DNA from: Chitinophaga varians
GTDB lineage: Bacteria > Bacteroidota > Bacteroidia > Chitinophagales > Chitinophagaceae
Assembly (NCBI RefSeq): GCF_014529945.1
Contig: NZ_JACVFB010000003.1
Coordinates: 930,001-994,000, forward strand
DNA: 64,000 bases
Reading direction: 5' to 3'
Numbering within the stretch: position 1 is the stretch's first letter; each line of letters opens with the position of its first letter. The notes beneath the pieces were generated by a model. That model was given only the letters and a program-made list of their open reading frames with translations. It had not been told where the DNA came from and searched no databases. This document shows positions 17,287-27,000 of this stretch, piece by piece. A program made the translations under genes and the position numbers.

Positions 17287-18969
17287 CTAGAAATTAAACT
17301 CGCGCGACTGCATATTCACCCTGAATCCTACGGTATAAAAGAAGGTGTTCGACCTGGGCTGGTCCTGCACGTTATACGTACGATAAGTGGCATTCAGATC
17401 GATGAACATATTCTCAAAAATCTCCCACGATGCAGCCAGGGCTGCCATGGTACTTTTTACCGGAATACCGCTGCCGATGTGAAATCCATAGTCCCTTGGC
17501 CGCGTGTTATAACTGCGGAATACATCACTGCCAAAATTAACACCGGCAGAATCCAGTCCCTGCATATGATACATCAGTTTACCGGTAAGATACAGGCGGG
17601 GCCACGGCTGATAGCGGGCGATACCGATAAACTCTTTCAGGTTAGCGCCCAACGGATGCGCCAGTGGCTGATTGTAATGGACCAGATTAGTGGTACTGTC
17701 ATAGTTGGTGTAAGTAAATGGCCGTATATAATTGGCTTCGGCCTGTAGATCGAGGTTACGTACCCCCAACGCATTGATATATTTGGCGCCCAGTTGCACC
17801 CCTTGTTTGTTGACAAAAGAACCGCGGCTGTAGTGCAACACTTCTCTGGTCACAAATTCGTTGATCAACAGTTGTCCGTATAGCTGCACCGACCGCGCTA
17901 CATTAGCCTTGAAATCGAAGCCTACGTTGGCTTTACCAGCGGCACCCAGCTGTTGCTCTACCGACCGGTAGAAGATAACCGGATTGAGATAACTCAACTG
18001 CAAACCATTCTTTCCGTCTTCCATCACGTTTTCATAGAAGCCGAGGTTCAGCCATTTGGTCACCTGTAGACTCAGATGATGCATCATCATATAGTTGCGG
18101 GGCCGCATCTGACGGCCATCCGAGCCGTAAAGCGGGAAAGGCGCAATCGTCTGCGCGAATATATTCTCATAGTCAAATTTCCAGATACGGGTGCTGATAC
18201 GCAGGTACAGGAAGTTGTTACTGAAATCACTGAGGAAAAGGCTGCGGAAACCATTGCCGATAAACAGTTTGTCGTAGGCAAACTGGATATCAAAATATTT
18301 GGCAGCGTTGAGGGAGATACCACCCCGGGCATCGAAGTAGTCGTAGCCGTTTTGATGATAGGCTTTATAGAAACCGGCGCCAGGCACGGCATCATAACGG
18401 GTCACAAAATCACGGACATAGGCGGGATCACGCTCCTGGTTATCTGTCAGCACGGTATAGAACCCCAGTTTTCCGGCGATGTTACCGCTCAGCACCAGCC
18501 CGCGGCTGTTAACGAAAATACTGCCGGTACCGTCATTGGCGCCACCGTATTGCAGACTCAGCAAAGGATTTATGGACAACTTAAAATTGCTGGTATTGAC
18601 GGCATACAACGAAGCAGGCGTACGATAGAATGTTTTCAGCACCGGCTTCACAGCGAACGAATCGCTGAAAGAAGGCGCCCATTCCCAGTTGTCCATCAGC
18701 ACGCGGCGCATGTTGTAGCGGTCAGTGGTGGTTAAACGAAACGGCAAGGCACTGGCTTTATCCAGCGAGTCGAGATACAACACCCGCTCTGTTACTTTAC
18801 GGCGGTCATACGGTTTCACGGTAGTGAAGCCTAACAGCGTATCGTTTTTAGTGAGTACGTCCAGCCGGTCCAGCAGCTGGTATTGTTTGTTTCCCAGGTT
18901 GATGTAATCCGACTGGGCAAAGGCCGGCAGTGCCAGCACAAGGGTCACACAGTATAGCAGGTATTTCAT
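17287..18969 (-). CDS. Outer membrane beta-barrel, capsule-assembly Wzi-like
   Basis: A 560-residue protein with a clear signal peptide (MKYLLYCVTLVLALPAFAQ) and many alternating amphipathic strands to the C-terminus (FFYTVGFRVNMQSREFNF). No plug domain is present. The N-terminal LGNKQYQLLDRLDVL region plus the barrel resembles the Wzi-type capsule-assembly family widespread in Bacteroidota. In Wzi proper the barrel binds capsular polysaccharide at the surface; here that role is inferred. The ATG at 18969 is used rather than a TTG at 18975. It is a single-gene unit. Confidence 0.7.
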   Translation of the reverse strand: MKYLLYCVTLVLALPAFAQSDYINLGNKQYQLLDRLDVLTKNDTLLGFTTVKPYDRRKVTERVLYLDSLDKASALPFRLTTTDRYNMRRVLMDNWEWAPSFSDSFAVKPVLKTFYRTPASLYAVNTSNFKLSINPLLSLQYGGANDGTGSIFVNSRGLVLSGNIAGKLGFYTVLTDNQERDPAYVRDFVTRYDAVPGAGFYKAYHQNGYDYFDARGGISLNAAKYFDIQFAYDKLFIGNGFRSLFLSDFSNNFLYLRISTRIWKFDYENIFAQTIAPFPLYGSDGRQMRPRNYMMMHHLSLQVTKWLNLGFYENVMEDGKNGLQLSYLNPVIFYRSVEQQLGAAGKANVGFDFKANVARSVQLYGQLLINEFVTREVLHYSRGSFVNKQGVQLGAKYINALGVRNLDLQAEANYIRPFTYTNYDSTTNLVHYNQPLAHPLGANLKEFIGIARYQPWPRLYLTGKLMYHMQGLDSAGVNFGSDVFRSYNTRPRDYGFHIGSGIPVKSTMAALAASWEIFENMFIDLNATYRTYNVQDQPRSNTFFYTVGFRVNMQSREFNF

Positions 18970-19064
18970 GAGCAAATATTAGCCGAAGGTACCCCCGCTT
19001 TCTTCTAATCTTCATTATAAAAGGATTAGAAAAAAGACGTCATATTTTTTAAGTAAATTGCCCT

Positions 19065-19937
19065 ATGCGTTTACCTGTTCTGCTGACCGCCCTGCTGTTG
19101 ACCGGCGTATGCTCCGCCACCTATGCACAGGCCACCAAAGACAATACGACTGTCAAACCCGTAGTATTGGGTCATGTGACTTCCGATAAGATCACGGAAG
19201 CATCTGGCATTGCTTCCAGCAGTACGATGCCCGGCTACTACTGGACGCACAACGACAGTGGCAACAAAGCAGACGTGTTCCTGCTGGACCATCAGGCTCA
19301 TCTCGCCTGCACGGTCAAACTGGATGATGTCGCTAATCGGGACATGGAAGATATCGCAGAAGGCATGGGCCCTGTGAAAGGCAAACATTACGTGTACGTG
19401 GCAGATATCGGTGACAACAAAGGGGTGCGCAAACATATCCGTATCTATCGTTTTGAAGAACCTGTTACCGTACCGGGAAAATCGCTGCACATCCGCCCCG
19501 ATGTGCTCACCCTTCAATATCCCAACGGACCAAGAGATGCGGAAACATTACTCATCGATCCCATTGGTAAAAAAATTTATATCGTCAGCAAAAGGGAAAC
19601 AAAAGTCAGCCTGTACAAAACCAACAACCTGCTGTTTAAAGACGGCGATAAAACCCAACTGGAGAAACTGATCACCCTCCCCTACACCTGGGTCACCTCC
19701 GGCGATATCTCCAAAGATGGCCGCCATATTGTGATCAAAACACTGACAGATATCTACTACTGGCACCGCAATCCCAACGAAACGGTGGAACAGGCCATGG
19801 CAAGGCCGGCGCAGCTGCTGCCCTACACCATAGAAAAACAAGGCGAAGGTATCACCATCACACCCGGCAACGACGGTTATGTCACCATCAGCGAAGGAGA
19901 AGACACGCCGGTGTACTTCTACAAATGGAAATTCTAA
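19065..19937 (+). CDS. Secreted beta-propeller-like protein of unknown function
   Basis: A 290-residue protein with a signal peptide (MRLPVLLTALLLTGVCSATYAQ). It contains repeated short beta motifs: ASGIASSSTMPGYYWTHNDSG, DMEDIAEG, YVYVADIGDN, RDAETLLIDPIGKKIYIVSKRE, SGDISKDGRHIVIKTLTDIYYW and GEGITITPGNDGYVTISEGE. These look like blades of a propeller, with acidic clusters that could bind Ca. No catalytic motif is recognised. Similar proteins are common in environmental Bacteroidota without a known role. Confidence 0.75.
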   Translation: MRLPVLLTALLLTGVCSATYAQATKDNTTVKPVVLGHVTSDKITEASGIASSSTMPGYYWTHNDSGNKADVFLLDHQAHLACTVKLDDVANRDMEDIAEGMGPVKGKHYVYVADIGDNKGVRKHIRIYRFEEPVTVPGKSLHIRPDVLTLQYPNGPRDAETLLIDPIGKKIYIVSKRETKVSLYKTNNLLFKDGDKTQLEKLITLPYTWVTSGDISKDGRHIVIKTLTDIYYWHRNPNETVEQAMARPAQLLPYTIEKQGEGITITPGNDGYVTISEGEDTPVYFYKWKF

Positions 19938-20235
19938 GAACCGTAACCGTTGCTGAACCGCTATCTCAGTACTGTTTTTTATAATTGTATACGTGGCAAA
20001 TAAGCGCTGCCGCGTGACCCTGTAATAAACCCTCAAAACCAGGCTGTCCATAAAAATGGGGAACAGCCTGAGATAAACCATTTTGCTATGCCAGCTCAAG
20101 CGTTCACCACAATTCTCTTGCATGTTCGGGGTGCGCCCCCGCTTTTTCCGATACCCCAAAACACGCCGGTATAACCGAAACGCACTACTTACCAGCCCCT
20201 CCAAATAACTATTCACCATCAATCGATGTTATCTC
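19938..20235. other. Intergenic stretch with a long hairpin
   Basis: About 300 bases with no convincing gene. CAGGCTGT near 20041 pairs with ACAGCCTG near 20070 to form a stem-loop without a T-tract. It may belong to the 5' leader of the following oxidoreductase gene. Confidence 0.35.
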
Positions 20236-21837
20236 ATGCAAAAGAAAGCCATTATCATCGGTGCAGGGCCTGCCGGCCTTACTGCTGCCTATGAACTTCT
20301 CCAACGCACAGATATAATGCCCATCATCCTGGAAAAAAGCACAGATATTGGCGGCATTTCCAAAACGGTCAACTATAAAGGTAACCGTATCGATATAGGC
20401 GGTCACCGGTTCTTCTCGAAATCCGACCGTGTGATGGACTGGTGGATGACGGTCATGCCGCTCGATAAAGAAGCGGCTGAAATATTCACCATCAGCTATC
20501 AGCAAAAAACAAGGGAAGTGAAAGTACCACAGAAAAACGGAGAGACAGACACCCTCGTCGCCGAAAATCCCGATCTGGTGATGCTCGTCAGGAAACGCCT
20601 GTCCCGCATCTACTTCCTGAAAAAATTCTTTACCTACCCCATACAGCTGTCTATCGATACGCTGCGCAAACTGGGCATCATGACCACCATCCGGATCATG
20701 ATCTCGTACCTGTATGCACAGCTCTTCCCTAAAAAACCGGAAAATTCACTGGAAGATTTTATGATCAACCGCTTCGGCAAAACACTTTATCTGCTGTTTT
20801 TTAAACATTACACAGAAAAAGTATGGGGCGTTCCCTGTAATGAAATTTCCGCTGAATGGGGCGCTCAGCGCATCAAAGGCATCTCTATCGGCAAAGCGAT
20901 CAAACACGCTGCCCAGGCGGCCTGGAATGCCAGCAAACCCAAAGACATCAAACAGAAAAATGTGGAGACCAGCCTCATCGAACAGTTCCTCTATCCCAAA
21001 CATGGCCCCGGCCAGCTCTGGGAAGAAGTGGCCCGCCAGGTGACGGCACAGGGCGCCACGCTCCTCATGCAACACGATGTGGTGGGCATCCGCACAGAAG
21101 GCAACCGCATTACCGCCATCGAAGCGCTGGATAAAACCACCGGCGAAACCACCGTGCTGGAAGGCGATTATTTCTTCTCCACCATGCCGGTACAGGAACT
21201 GGTGGCAGGACTCAAAGCCGATGTACCCGCCAATGTCCGCGAGATAGCTGCCGGCCTGCAATACCGCGATTTCATCACCATCGGCATCCTGCTGAAAAAC
21301 CTCAGCTTTGAAGACGCTAAAACACGTACCCATCAGCCTATCACCCTCAAAGACACCTGGATTTACATACAGGAAAAAGATGTGAAAGTAGGCAGGCTAC
21401 AGCTGTTCAACAACTGGAGCCCCTTCATGGTAAAAGATCCGGATACCACCTGGGTAGGCATGGAATATTTCTGTAACAAAGGGGATGACTTCTGGGGACT
21501 GACAGATAATGAAATCAGGGAAACAGCCATACACGAACTCTGCAAAATAGGGCTGGCCCGGAAGGAAGATGTGCTCGATGCCACCGTGCTCCGCATGGAG
21601 AAAACCTATCCGGCCTATTTCGGTACCTACACCCGGTTCGATGAAATACGTCACTACCTCGATACCTTCGGTAACCTCTTCCTCGTAGGCCGCAATGGCA
21701 TGCATAAATACAATAACTCCGACCACTCCATGCTCACCGCCATGGTGGCGGTAGACAATATCGCTGCCGGTATCACTGACAAGGCCAATATCTGGTCTAT
21801 CAATACCGAACAGGAATATCACGAAGAAAAAAAATAA
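20236..21837 (+). CDS. FAD-dependent oxidoreductase (amine oxidase / UDP-galactopyranose mutase-like)
   Basis: A 533-residue flavoprotein. The dinucleotide motif is at the N-terminus (KKAIIIGAGPAGLTAAYELLQ), followed by EKSTDIGGISKTV and RIDIGGHRFFSKSDRV, the GGH/FFS signature of the NAD(P)-binding amine-oxidase clan that includes UDP-galactopyranose mutase and protoporphyrinogen oxidase. The C-terminal FLVGRNGMHKYNNSDHSMLTAM completes the FAD site. Proteins of this subgroup are often linked to polysaccharide loci. The reaction is not determined. No operon partners. Confidence 0.85.
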   Translation: MQKKAIIIGAGPAGLTAAYELLQRTDIMPIILEKSTDIGGISKTVNYKGNRIDIGGHRFFSKSDRVMDWWMTVMPLDKEAAEIFTISYQQKTREVKVPQKNGETDTLVAENPDLVMLVRKRLSRIYFLKKFFTYPIQLSIDTLRKLGIMTTIRIMISYLYAQLFPKKPENSLEDFMINRFGKTLYLLFFKHYTEKVWGVPCNEISAEWGAQRIKGISIGKAIKHAAQAAWNASKPKDIKQKNVETSLIEQFLYPKHGPGQLWEEVARQVTAQGATLLMQHDVVGIRTEGNRITAIEALDKTTGETTVLEGDYFFSTMPVQELVAGLKADVPANVREIAAGLQYRDFITIGILLKNLSFEDAKTRTHQPITLKDTWIYIQEKDVKVGRLQLFNNWSPFMVKDPDTTWVGMEYFCNKGDDFWGLTDNEIRETAIHELCKIGLARKEDVLDATVLRMEKTYPAYFGTYTRFDEIRHYLDTFGNLFLVGRNGMHKYNNSDHSMLTAMVAVDNIAAGITDKANIWSINTEQEYHEEKK

Positions 21838-21938
21838 TGACAAATGACGAATGACGAAAAGCGGAGATCATACACTGGTACGATCTTCGCTTTTTTCTTC
21901 GCTTTTTTTCGTAATTCGCAATTCGTAATTCGTAATTC
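21837..21938. repeat. Heptad micro-repeats flanking a terminator
   Basis: Three 7-bp units (ATGACAA, ATGACGA, ATGACGA) at 21837-21857 precede the terminator. Four 7-bp units (GTAATTC, GCAATTC, GTAATTC, GTAATTC) at 21911-21938 follow it. Confidence 0.85.
21857..21896 (+). terminator. Rho-independent terminator of the FAD oxidoreductase gene
   Basis: AAAAGCGGAGATC, loop of about 13 bases, GATCTTCGCTTTTTT. The stem is 13 bp with one G-U pair. Confidence 0.88.
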
Positions 21939-22002
21939 TTGGTAATTGTCTATATTTATCGTGTCGTCAACCAAAATAGAGAGCCGTTTATAGTTTTTTC
22001 AC

Positions 22003-22593
22003 TTGGACAATAAACCATTAAATAGTGAACATGATTTACTATTATTAGTATCGCAAGGCGATGAAGCTGCGTTTGCCCGGCTGTTTCATACCTATCATCA
22101 AAGACTAGGCGCTTTTGTATATCAGCTCACCGGTTCCCTGTCGATGGCGGAGGAAATTGTACAGGAAGTATTTATCCGCATCTGGGAAAAACGCGACAAA
22201 CTCAGCCAGGTAAGCCATTTTCACCCCTACCTCTATACGACTGCCAAGAACTATACTTTCTCCTTCCTTAAAAAGCTGGGCCGCGAACTGGAACATAAGC
22301 AACAGTGGGAAATGACCATCGCCGCTGATACCGGCAACCCATATGAAGAGTCCATGGATGCCCGCTATCGTCGCATCATTGATCAGGCGATTGCTGAACT
22401 GCCGGCACAACGCCAACGGGTATATTTACTCAGCCGCGATGAAGGCCTGAGACAGGCCGAAATTGCGGAAAGGATGGACATCTCCCGGGAAACCGTGAAA
22501 AAACACATGGTATTAGCCCTCCGCGCTATCCGCAGTTACGCGCTTACACACCCCGAAACCAACCTGTTGCTGCTATTATTCCTACCTAAATAA
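22003..22593 (+). CDS. ECF RNA polymerase sigma factor (locus 3), TTG start
   Basis: A 196-residue FecI-like sigma factor. Region 2: LGAFVYQLTGSLSMAEEIVQEVFIRIWEKR. Region 4: LPAQRQRVYLLSRDEGLRQAEIAERMDISRETVKKHM. No in-frame ATG occurs before codon 47, which lies inside region 2, so initiation must be at TTG (22003) or another non-ATG codon. The short hydrophobic C-terminal tail (NLLLLLFLPK) is characteristic of Bacteroidota ECF factors of this group. It heads locus 3. Confidence 0.93.
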   Translation: MDNKPLNSEHDLLLLVSQGDEAAFARLFHTYHQRLGAFVYQLTGSLSMAEEIVQEVFIRIWEKRDKLSQVSHFHPYLYTTAKNYTFSFLKKLGRELEHKQQWEMTIAADTGNPYEESMDARYRRIIDQAIAELPAQRQRVYLLSRDEGLRQAEIAERMDISRETVKKHMVLALRAIRSYALTHPETNLLLLLFLPK

Positions 22594-22699
22594 TTCCTAC
22601 GGGAGATAACCACCTTGTACCCCCCTGAAAATTTTTTTTCACCCCATTACCTCTTTTTACCCCTTCCCGCTGTCTATATAGATAGATTCACTTTTGCTG

Positions 22700-23863
22700 A
22701 TGGACAACAACAGATTAAAATACCTGTTAAGCCAGTACACCACGCGTACTGCTACTCCCGCTGAACTGGAAGAGCTGAAGACATTTCTCGGTTCCGATGA
22801 GCAGGATGCGCAGCTCGAATGGATGATAGAAGAGGCCTGGGTACAGTCTGCCGAAGCAGACCAACAGGTGTTCGACACACAGTCGGATGCCATGCTCACG
22901 CGTATCCTCTCCACAGACACAGCTAAACGCTCCTTAGCTAAAACGTTTTATCGAAGCTACAGGGCGGCGGCGGCCATTTTACTGCTGATACTGGCCGGCG
23001 GCGCCATCCTCTGGACACGGCAGCGTAAAAAGCCGGTGCCCGCAGCAACAGCCCACCATAAAATTTTCCTCCCTGGCTCAGACAAAGCCGTCCTCACACT
23101 GGCCGATGGCCGGAATATTGAACTGGACAGCAATATGAACGGACAGGTAGCGCAACAGGGACACGTAAGCCTGCAAACCAATGCGGGCCAACTGATCTAT
23201 CAATCACAATCGGCTCCGGCCAGCACTACTGTCAGCTGGAACACGCTCCGCACGCCTAAAGGCGGCCAATACAGCCTTGTTCTTCCCGACGGCTCACGGG
23301 TATGGCTCAACGCAGCTTCATCCCTGCAATACCCTACTGCCTTCACAGGACCAACAAGACAGGTTACCCTCAACGGGGAAGCCTATTTTGAAATCAACCC
23401 CAATGCTGCCCAGCCGTTTTTTGTCAACACCGGCGAAACAGCCGTGGCTGTACTCGGCACCAGCTTCAACATCATGGCCTACAACAATGAAAATAGCATC
23501 AGAACAACACTTTTACAGGGCGCTGTCAAGGTAAGCCGGCAATCGGCACAACATCTCCTTAAACCGGGACAACAATCACTAATCAACGAAAACGGTACCA
23601 TGGAGATTATTGACCATGCAGACACCGACCTCGCGGTAGCCTGGAAAAACGGCCTGATCTCCTTCAGAAGCGCCGATATCCGCACTATCATGCGACAGGT
23701 GGAACGCTGGTACAATATTGAAGTGGTGTTTCAGGGAGACGTGCCTACCCGCACCTTCACCGGCGACATCCCAAGAACAGCAGATCTGTCGGCACTTTTA
23801 CGCCTACTTGAAATCAGTAAGATTCATTTCAAACTGGAAGAGGAAAAACTAATCGTCATGTAG
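22700..23863 (+). CDS. FecR-family anti-sigma factor (locus 3)
   Basis: A 387-residue anti-sigma factor, started at the ATG at 22700. The N-terminal domain (about 1-85) begins NNRLKYLLSQYTTRTATPAE, the membrane span is at about 96-112 (AAAAILLLILAGGAILW), then FecR (TPKGGQYSLVLPDGSRVWLNAASSL, GEAYFEIN, LGTSFNIMAYNNE) and a DUF4974-type C-terminus (RSADIRTIMRQVERWYNIEVVF). It lies between the locus-3 sigma factor and SusC. Confidence 0.95.
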   Translation: MDNNRLKYLLSQYTTRTATPAELEELKTFLGSDEQDAQLEWMIEEAWVQSAEADQQVFDTQSDAMLTRILSTDTAKRSLAKTFYRSYRAAAAILLLILAGGAILWTRQRKKPVPAATAHHKIFLPGSDKAVLTLADGRNIELDSNMNGQVAQQGHVSLQTNAGQLIYQSQSAPASTTVSWNTLRTPKGGQYSLVLPDGSRVWLNAASSLQYPTAFTGPTRQVTLNGEAYFEINPNAAQPFFVNTGETAVAVLGTSFNIMAYNNENSIRTTLLQGAVKVSRQSAQHLLKPGQQSLINENGTMEIIDHADTDLAVAWKNGLISFRSADIRTIMRQVERWYNIEVVFQGDVPTRTFTGDIPRTADLSALLRLLEISKIHFKLEEEKLIVM

Positions 23864-23938
23864 AAACAACAACTTTAGCATCATCTAACACACAACCAAA
23901 ATCAAATTGTACGACATGCACAAAGGTCCCTAAGAGAT

Positions 23939-23989
23939 CTGTGCCGGCACAGTATAAAAAAACCAGGAGCGCTCTCACCCGCCCCTGGT
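23939..23989. other. Palindrome and hairpin in the FecR-SusC leader (locus 3)
   Basis: A perfect 14-bp palindrome CTGTGCCGGCACAG (23939-23952) is followed by a hairpin with ACCAGG and CCTGGT ends (23962-23989), in the 192-base gap between fecR and susC. Without T-tracts these are more likely an mRNA processing or attenuation element or a protein site than a terminator. Confidence 0.35.
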
Positions 23990-24055
23990 AAAATGCCTGA
24001 GTCGGCGTGACACTTCTCTGTATCCAACTTTTATCAACTCAAACATCCCAAATGT

Positions 24056-27000
24056 ATGGAATATTACCGTCATGCAAGGCCCTCCCGTGTGCCAGGGCTG
24101 CGCTTAACCATGCCTGACCACTCACCTGCTCCAGGCAAATCAGGTGCACATCTCACCTTCAAAAAAAGACTGATCATGCAACTCAAAATAGTCACCTTGT
24201 TGCTGACGGTAGCCTGCCTGCAAATCAGCGCTAAGTCCATGTCGCAACAGATCACACTATCCCGGAAACATGCATCCCTCCTGAGTGTTTTTGAAGACAT
24301 CAAAAAACAGTCGGGATACAGTTTCTGGTATGAAGACATCATGCTCAAAAAAAGCAAACCAGTAGATATACAGGTGCAAAACGCCTCGCTGGAACAAACA
24401 CTGACAGCCATCTTCCAAAGCCAGCCCTTCTCTTATGAGATCATCGGCAAAGTGATTGCGCTGAAAGACAGACAAGCCGGCGTAGAAAAACAAGACATCA
24501 TCCCCACGGAACTAACACAGGATAAACGAAAAATAACCGGTGTGGTAAAAGACAGCACCGGCACCCCTATCCCCGGTGTTACCTACCTCGTGAAAGGCAC
24601 TAAAACCGGCGGCGCCACAGATGCTTCCGGACGCTTCTCCATCGAGGTGCCACAGGGAAATGTGGTACTGGTGTTCTCCTCTATCGGCTTTCAGCCCACC
24701 ACCATTACGGTAGGCAACGCCAATACCCTCAACGTGGTTTTGCATGCTGCCTCCAACGGCCTCAATGAAATGGTGGTGACCGCCCTCGGTATCAAACGCC
24801 CGAAAGGCACACTCGGATACGCCATCAGCACCATTCAGGGCGAAGAGCTGACCAAAGCCGGTACTACCATGAACCCCTTCCTCGCCCTCTACGGTAAAGC
24901 TGCCGGCGTAGGCGTGAACATGGGCGCCTCCGGCCCCCAGGGTGGTATCAAAATCAATATCCGCGGCGCCGCCAGTATGAACCCCGACCAGAACATCCGC
25001 CCGATGTTTGTGGTAGACGGTGTTATCCTCAGCGACCGTAAAACAGCCATCGATGGCTCCATCGGCCAGGGCTTTGATTACGGCGCCGGCATCAATGATA
25101 TCAACCCTTCCGATATCGAATCCATGGTGATCCTCAAAGGTGCGAAAGCGACGGTACTATATGGTAGCGACGCGGCCAACGGCGTGGTGCTCATCACCAC
25201 CAAAAGCGGCCGTAACAGCGTCGGCATGGGCATGACCGGCTCCATCCAATACACCACGGAACAACCGGTATCTTACCTGAAACTGCAAGACCAGTACGGT
25301 CTGGGTGACGATATCTACGATACTACCTACGCTACGGTAAACGGACAAAAGATCAGAACGATCCCTAACAAACGTTTTAGCTTCGGCCCTAAATTCGATG
25401 GTGCTAACGCCATGTTCTACGATAGTTCCATCGTAAAAAACACACCACATACCAACAACTTCCTGTCACTCTTCAGTCCCGGCCACTCCACCACCGGTAA
25501 CGTGGCCATCTCCGGCAGTAATGACAAAGGAAGCGTGCGTGCCTCCTATACCAACTACTACTATAAAGATATCAACGGCGACAACTCCTGGCAGAAAAGA
25601 AACACTTTCAGTTTCAACGCCAACTACAAAGCCTCCAATCTCGCCACCTTCGAAGTGATCTCCAATATCTACAATATCACCAGCAAGAACCGCCGCGGTT
25701 CCAACGGTGGCTCGGTGGCATGGGGCCTGCCGCTGGACTATGATTACGGCCTGATCTATCCCTTCTATACCGACCAGACAGGATTCAAGCGTGATCTCTC
25801 CAACGCCGGCGTACCTACCGCTTTCTCCAATCTGGGTGGCTTTATGTGGGACCGCTCCCAAAATTCCCTGAAAGATGATAAGGTGCATATGATCACGTCT
25901 GCCAAGGTAACGCTGAACTTCACGCCGCACCTCTTCCTGGTGGGACAGGCAGGTATTGACTATGACAACACCAGCTACACCACCGAAAGAAGCGTGACCA
26001 GAGTGCTGCCCAGCGTGGATGGCGGCGCCTTTGGCGTAGCAAAGGAAAATGCTACCGTACAAACCTATCAGGCATTGCTGAACTACAACCGCTCCTTCAT
26101 GCAGGACAGGCTACACCTGTTTGCCTATACCGGCGGCGCCTATCGCCTGCGGTCTTCCGACTATCTGGGAAGCACCACTGTTGGCGGTCTCAACTTCGCA
26201 AACCTCTACTCTTTCAACAACGAATCCGGCACAGCCTCCGCTGCGAACCTCGGTTACATCAGAAGCTTCAATCGTGGCAACGATGTGCTGTACAGCTGGC
26301 TGGGATCCGCCTCTCTTTCCTGGAAAAGTGAGCTTACCCTCGAAATTCAGGGCCGTATGGACTGGAACTCCACCCTGCCTCCGGAAAACAACAAGTACTT
26401 CTATCCCGGCGTAGCCCTCAACTGGAACTATACCGAACGTTTCGCCATCCCCGGTATGAACAGCGGTACCCTCCGCCTCTCCTGGGCCGATGTGGGCAAC
26501 GGCACCAACCGCTATTTTGCCAACAACCTCTATAGCTTCACCCGGTTGTCCAATACCACCGCGCTCTCTATCACACCGCCGGAAGCCATCCTTCCCGGCG
26601 CCCTGAAACCGGAACGCAAAAGGGAATTTGAAATCGGCATCAACAACACTTTCTTTAAGAACAACCGTCTGACCATCGACTTCTCTGCGTATAGCAATCA
26701 CCGTTATAACCAGATCTTCAATCTGCCTATCTCTTCTGCTTCCAGCTCCACAGGGCTTAAAATCAACGTAGGCGACGTGAAAGCATGGGGACTTGAGCTG
26801 GGCCTCACCGGTACGCCGCTTATGGGTAAAAACTACAGATGGGACATCACCGTGAACGCTGCCAGCCAGGGTTCCAAAGTAATGCGCCTCTATCCCGGTG
26901 TGACCAACAACCCGATCTCTAATCTGATCAACGGTTCTGCTGCATCTGTTCATGCCGACGAAGGACGCCCCTATGGCGAAATCGTGATGTACGACTACCT

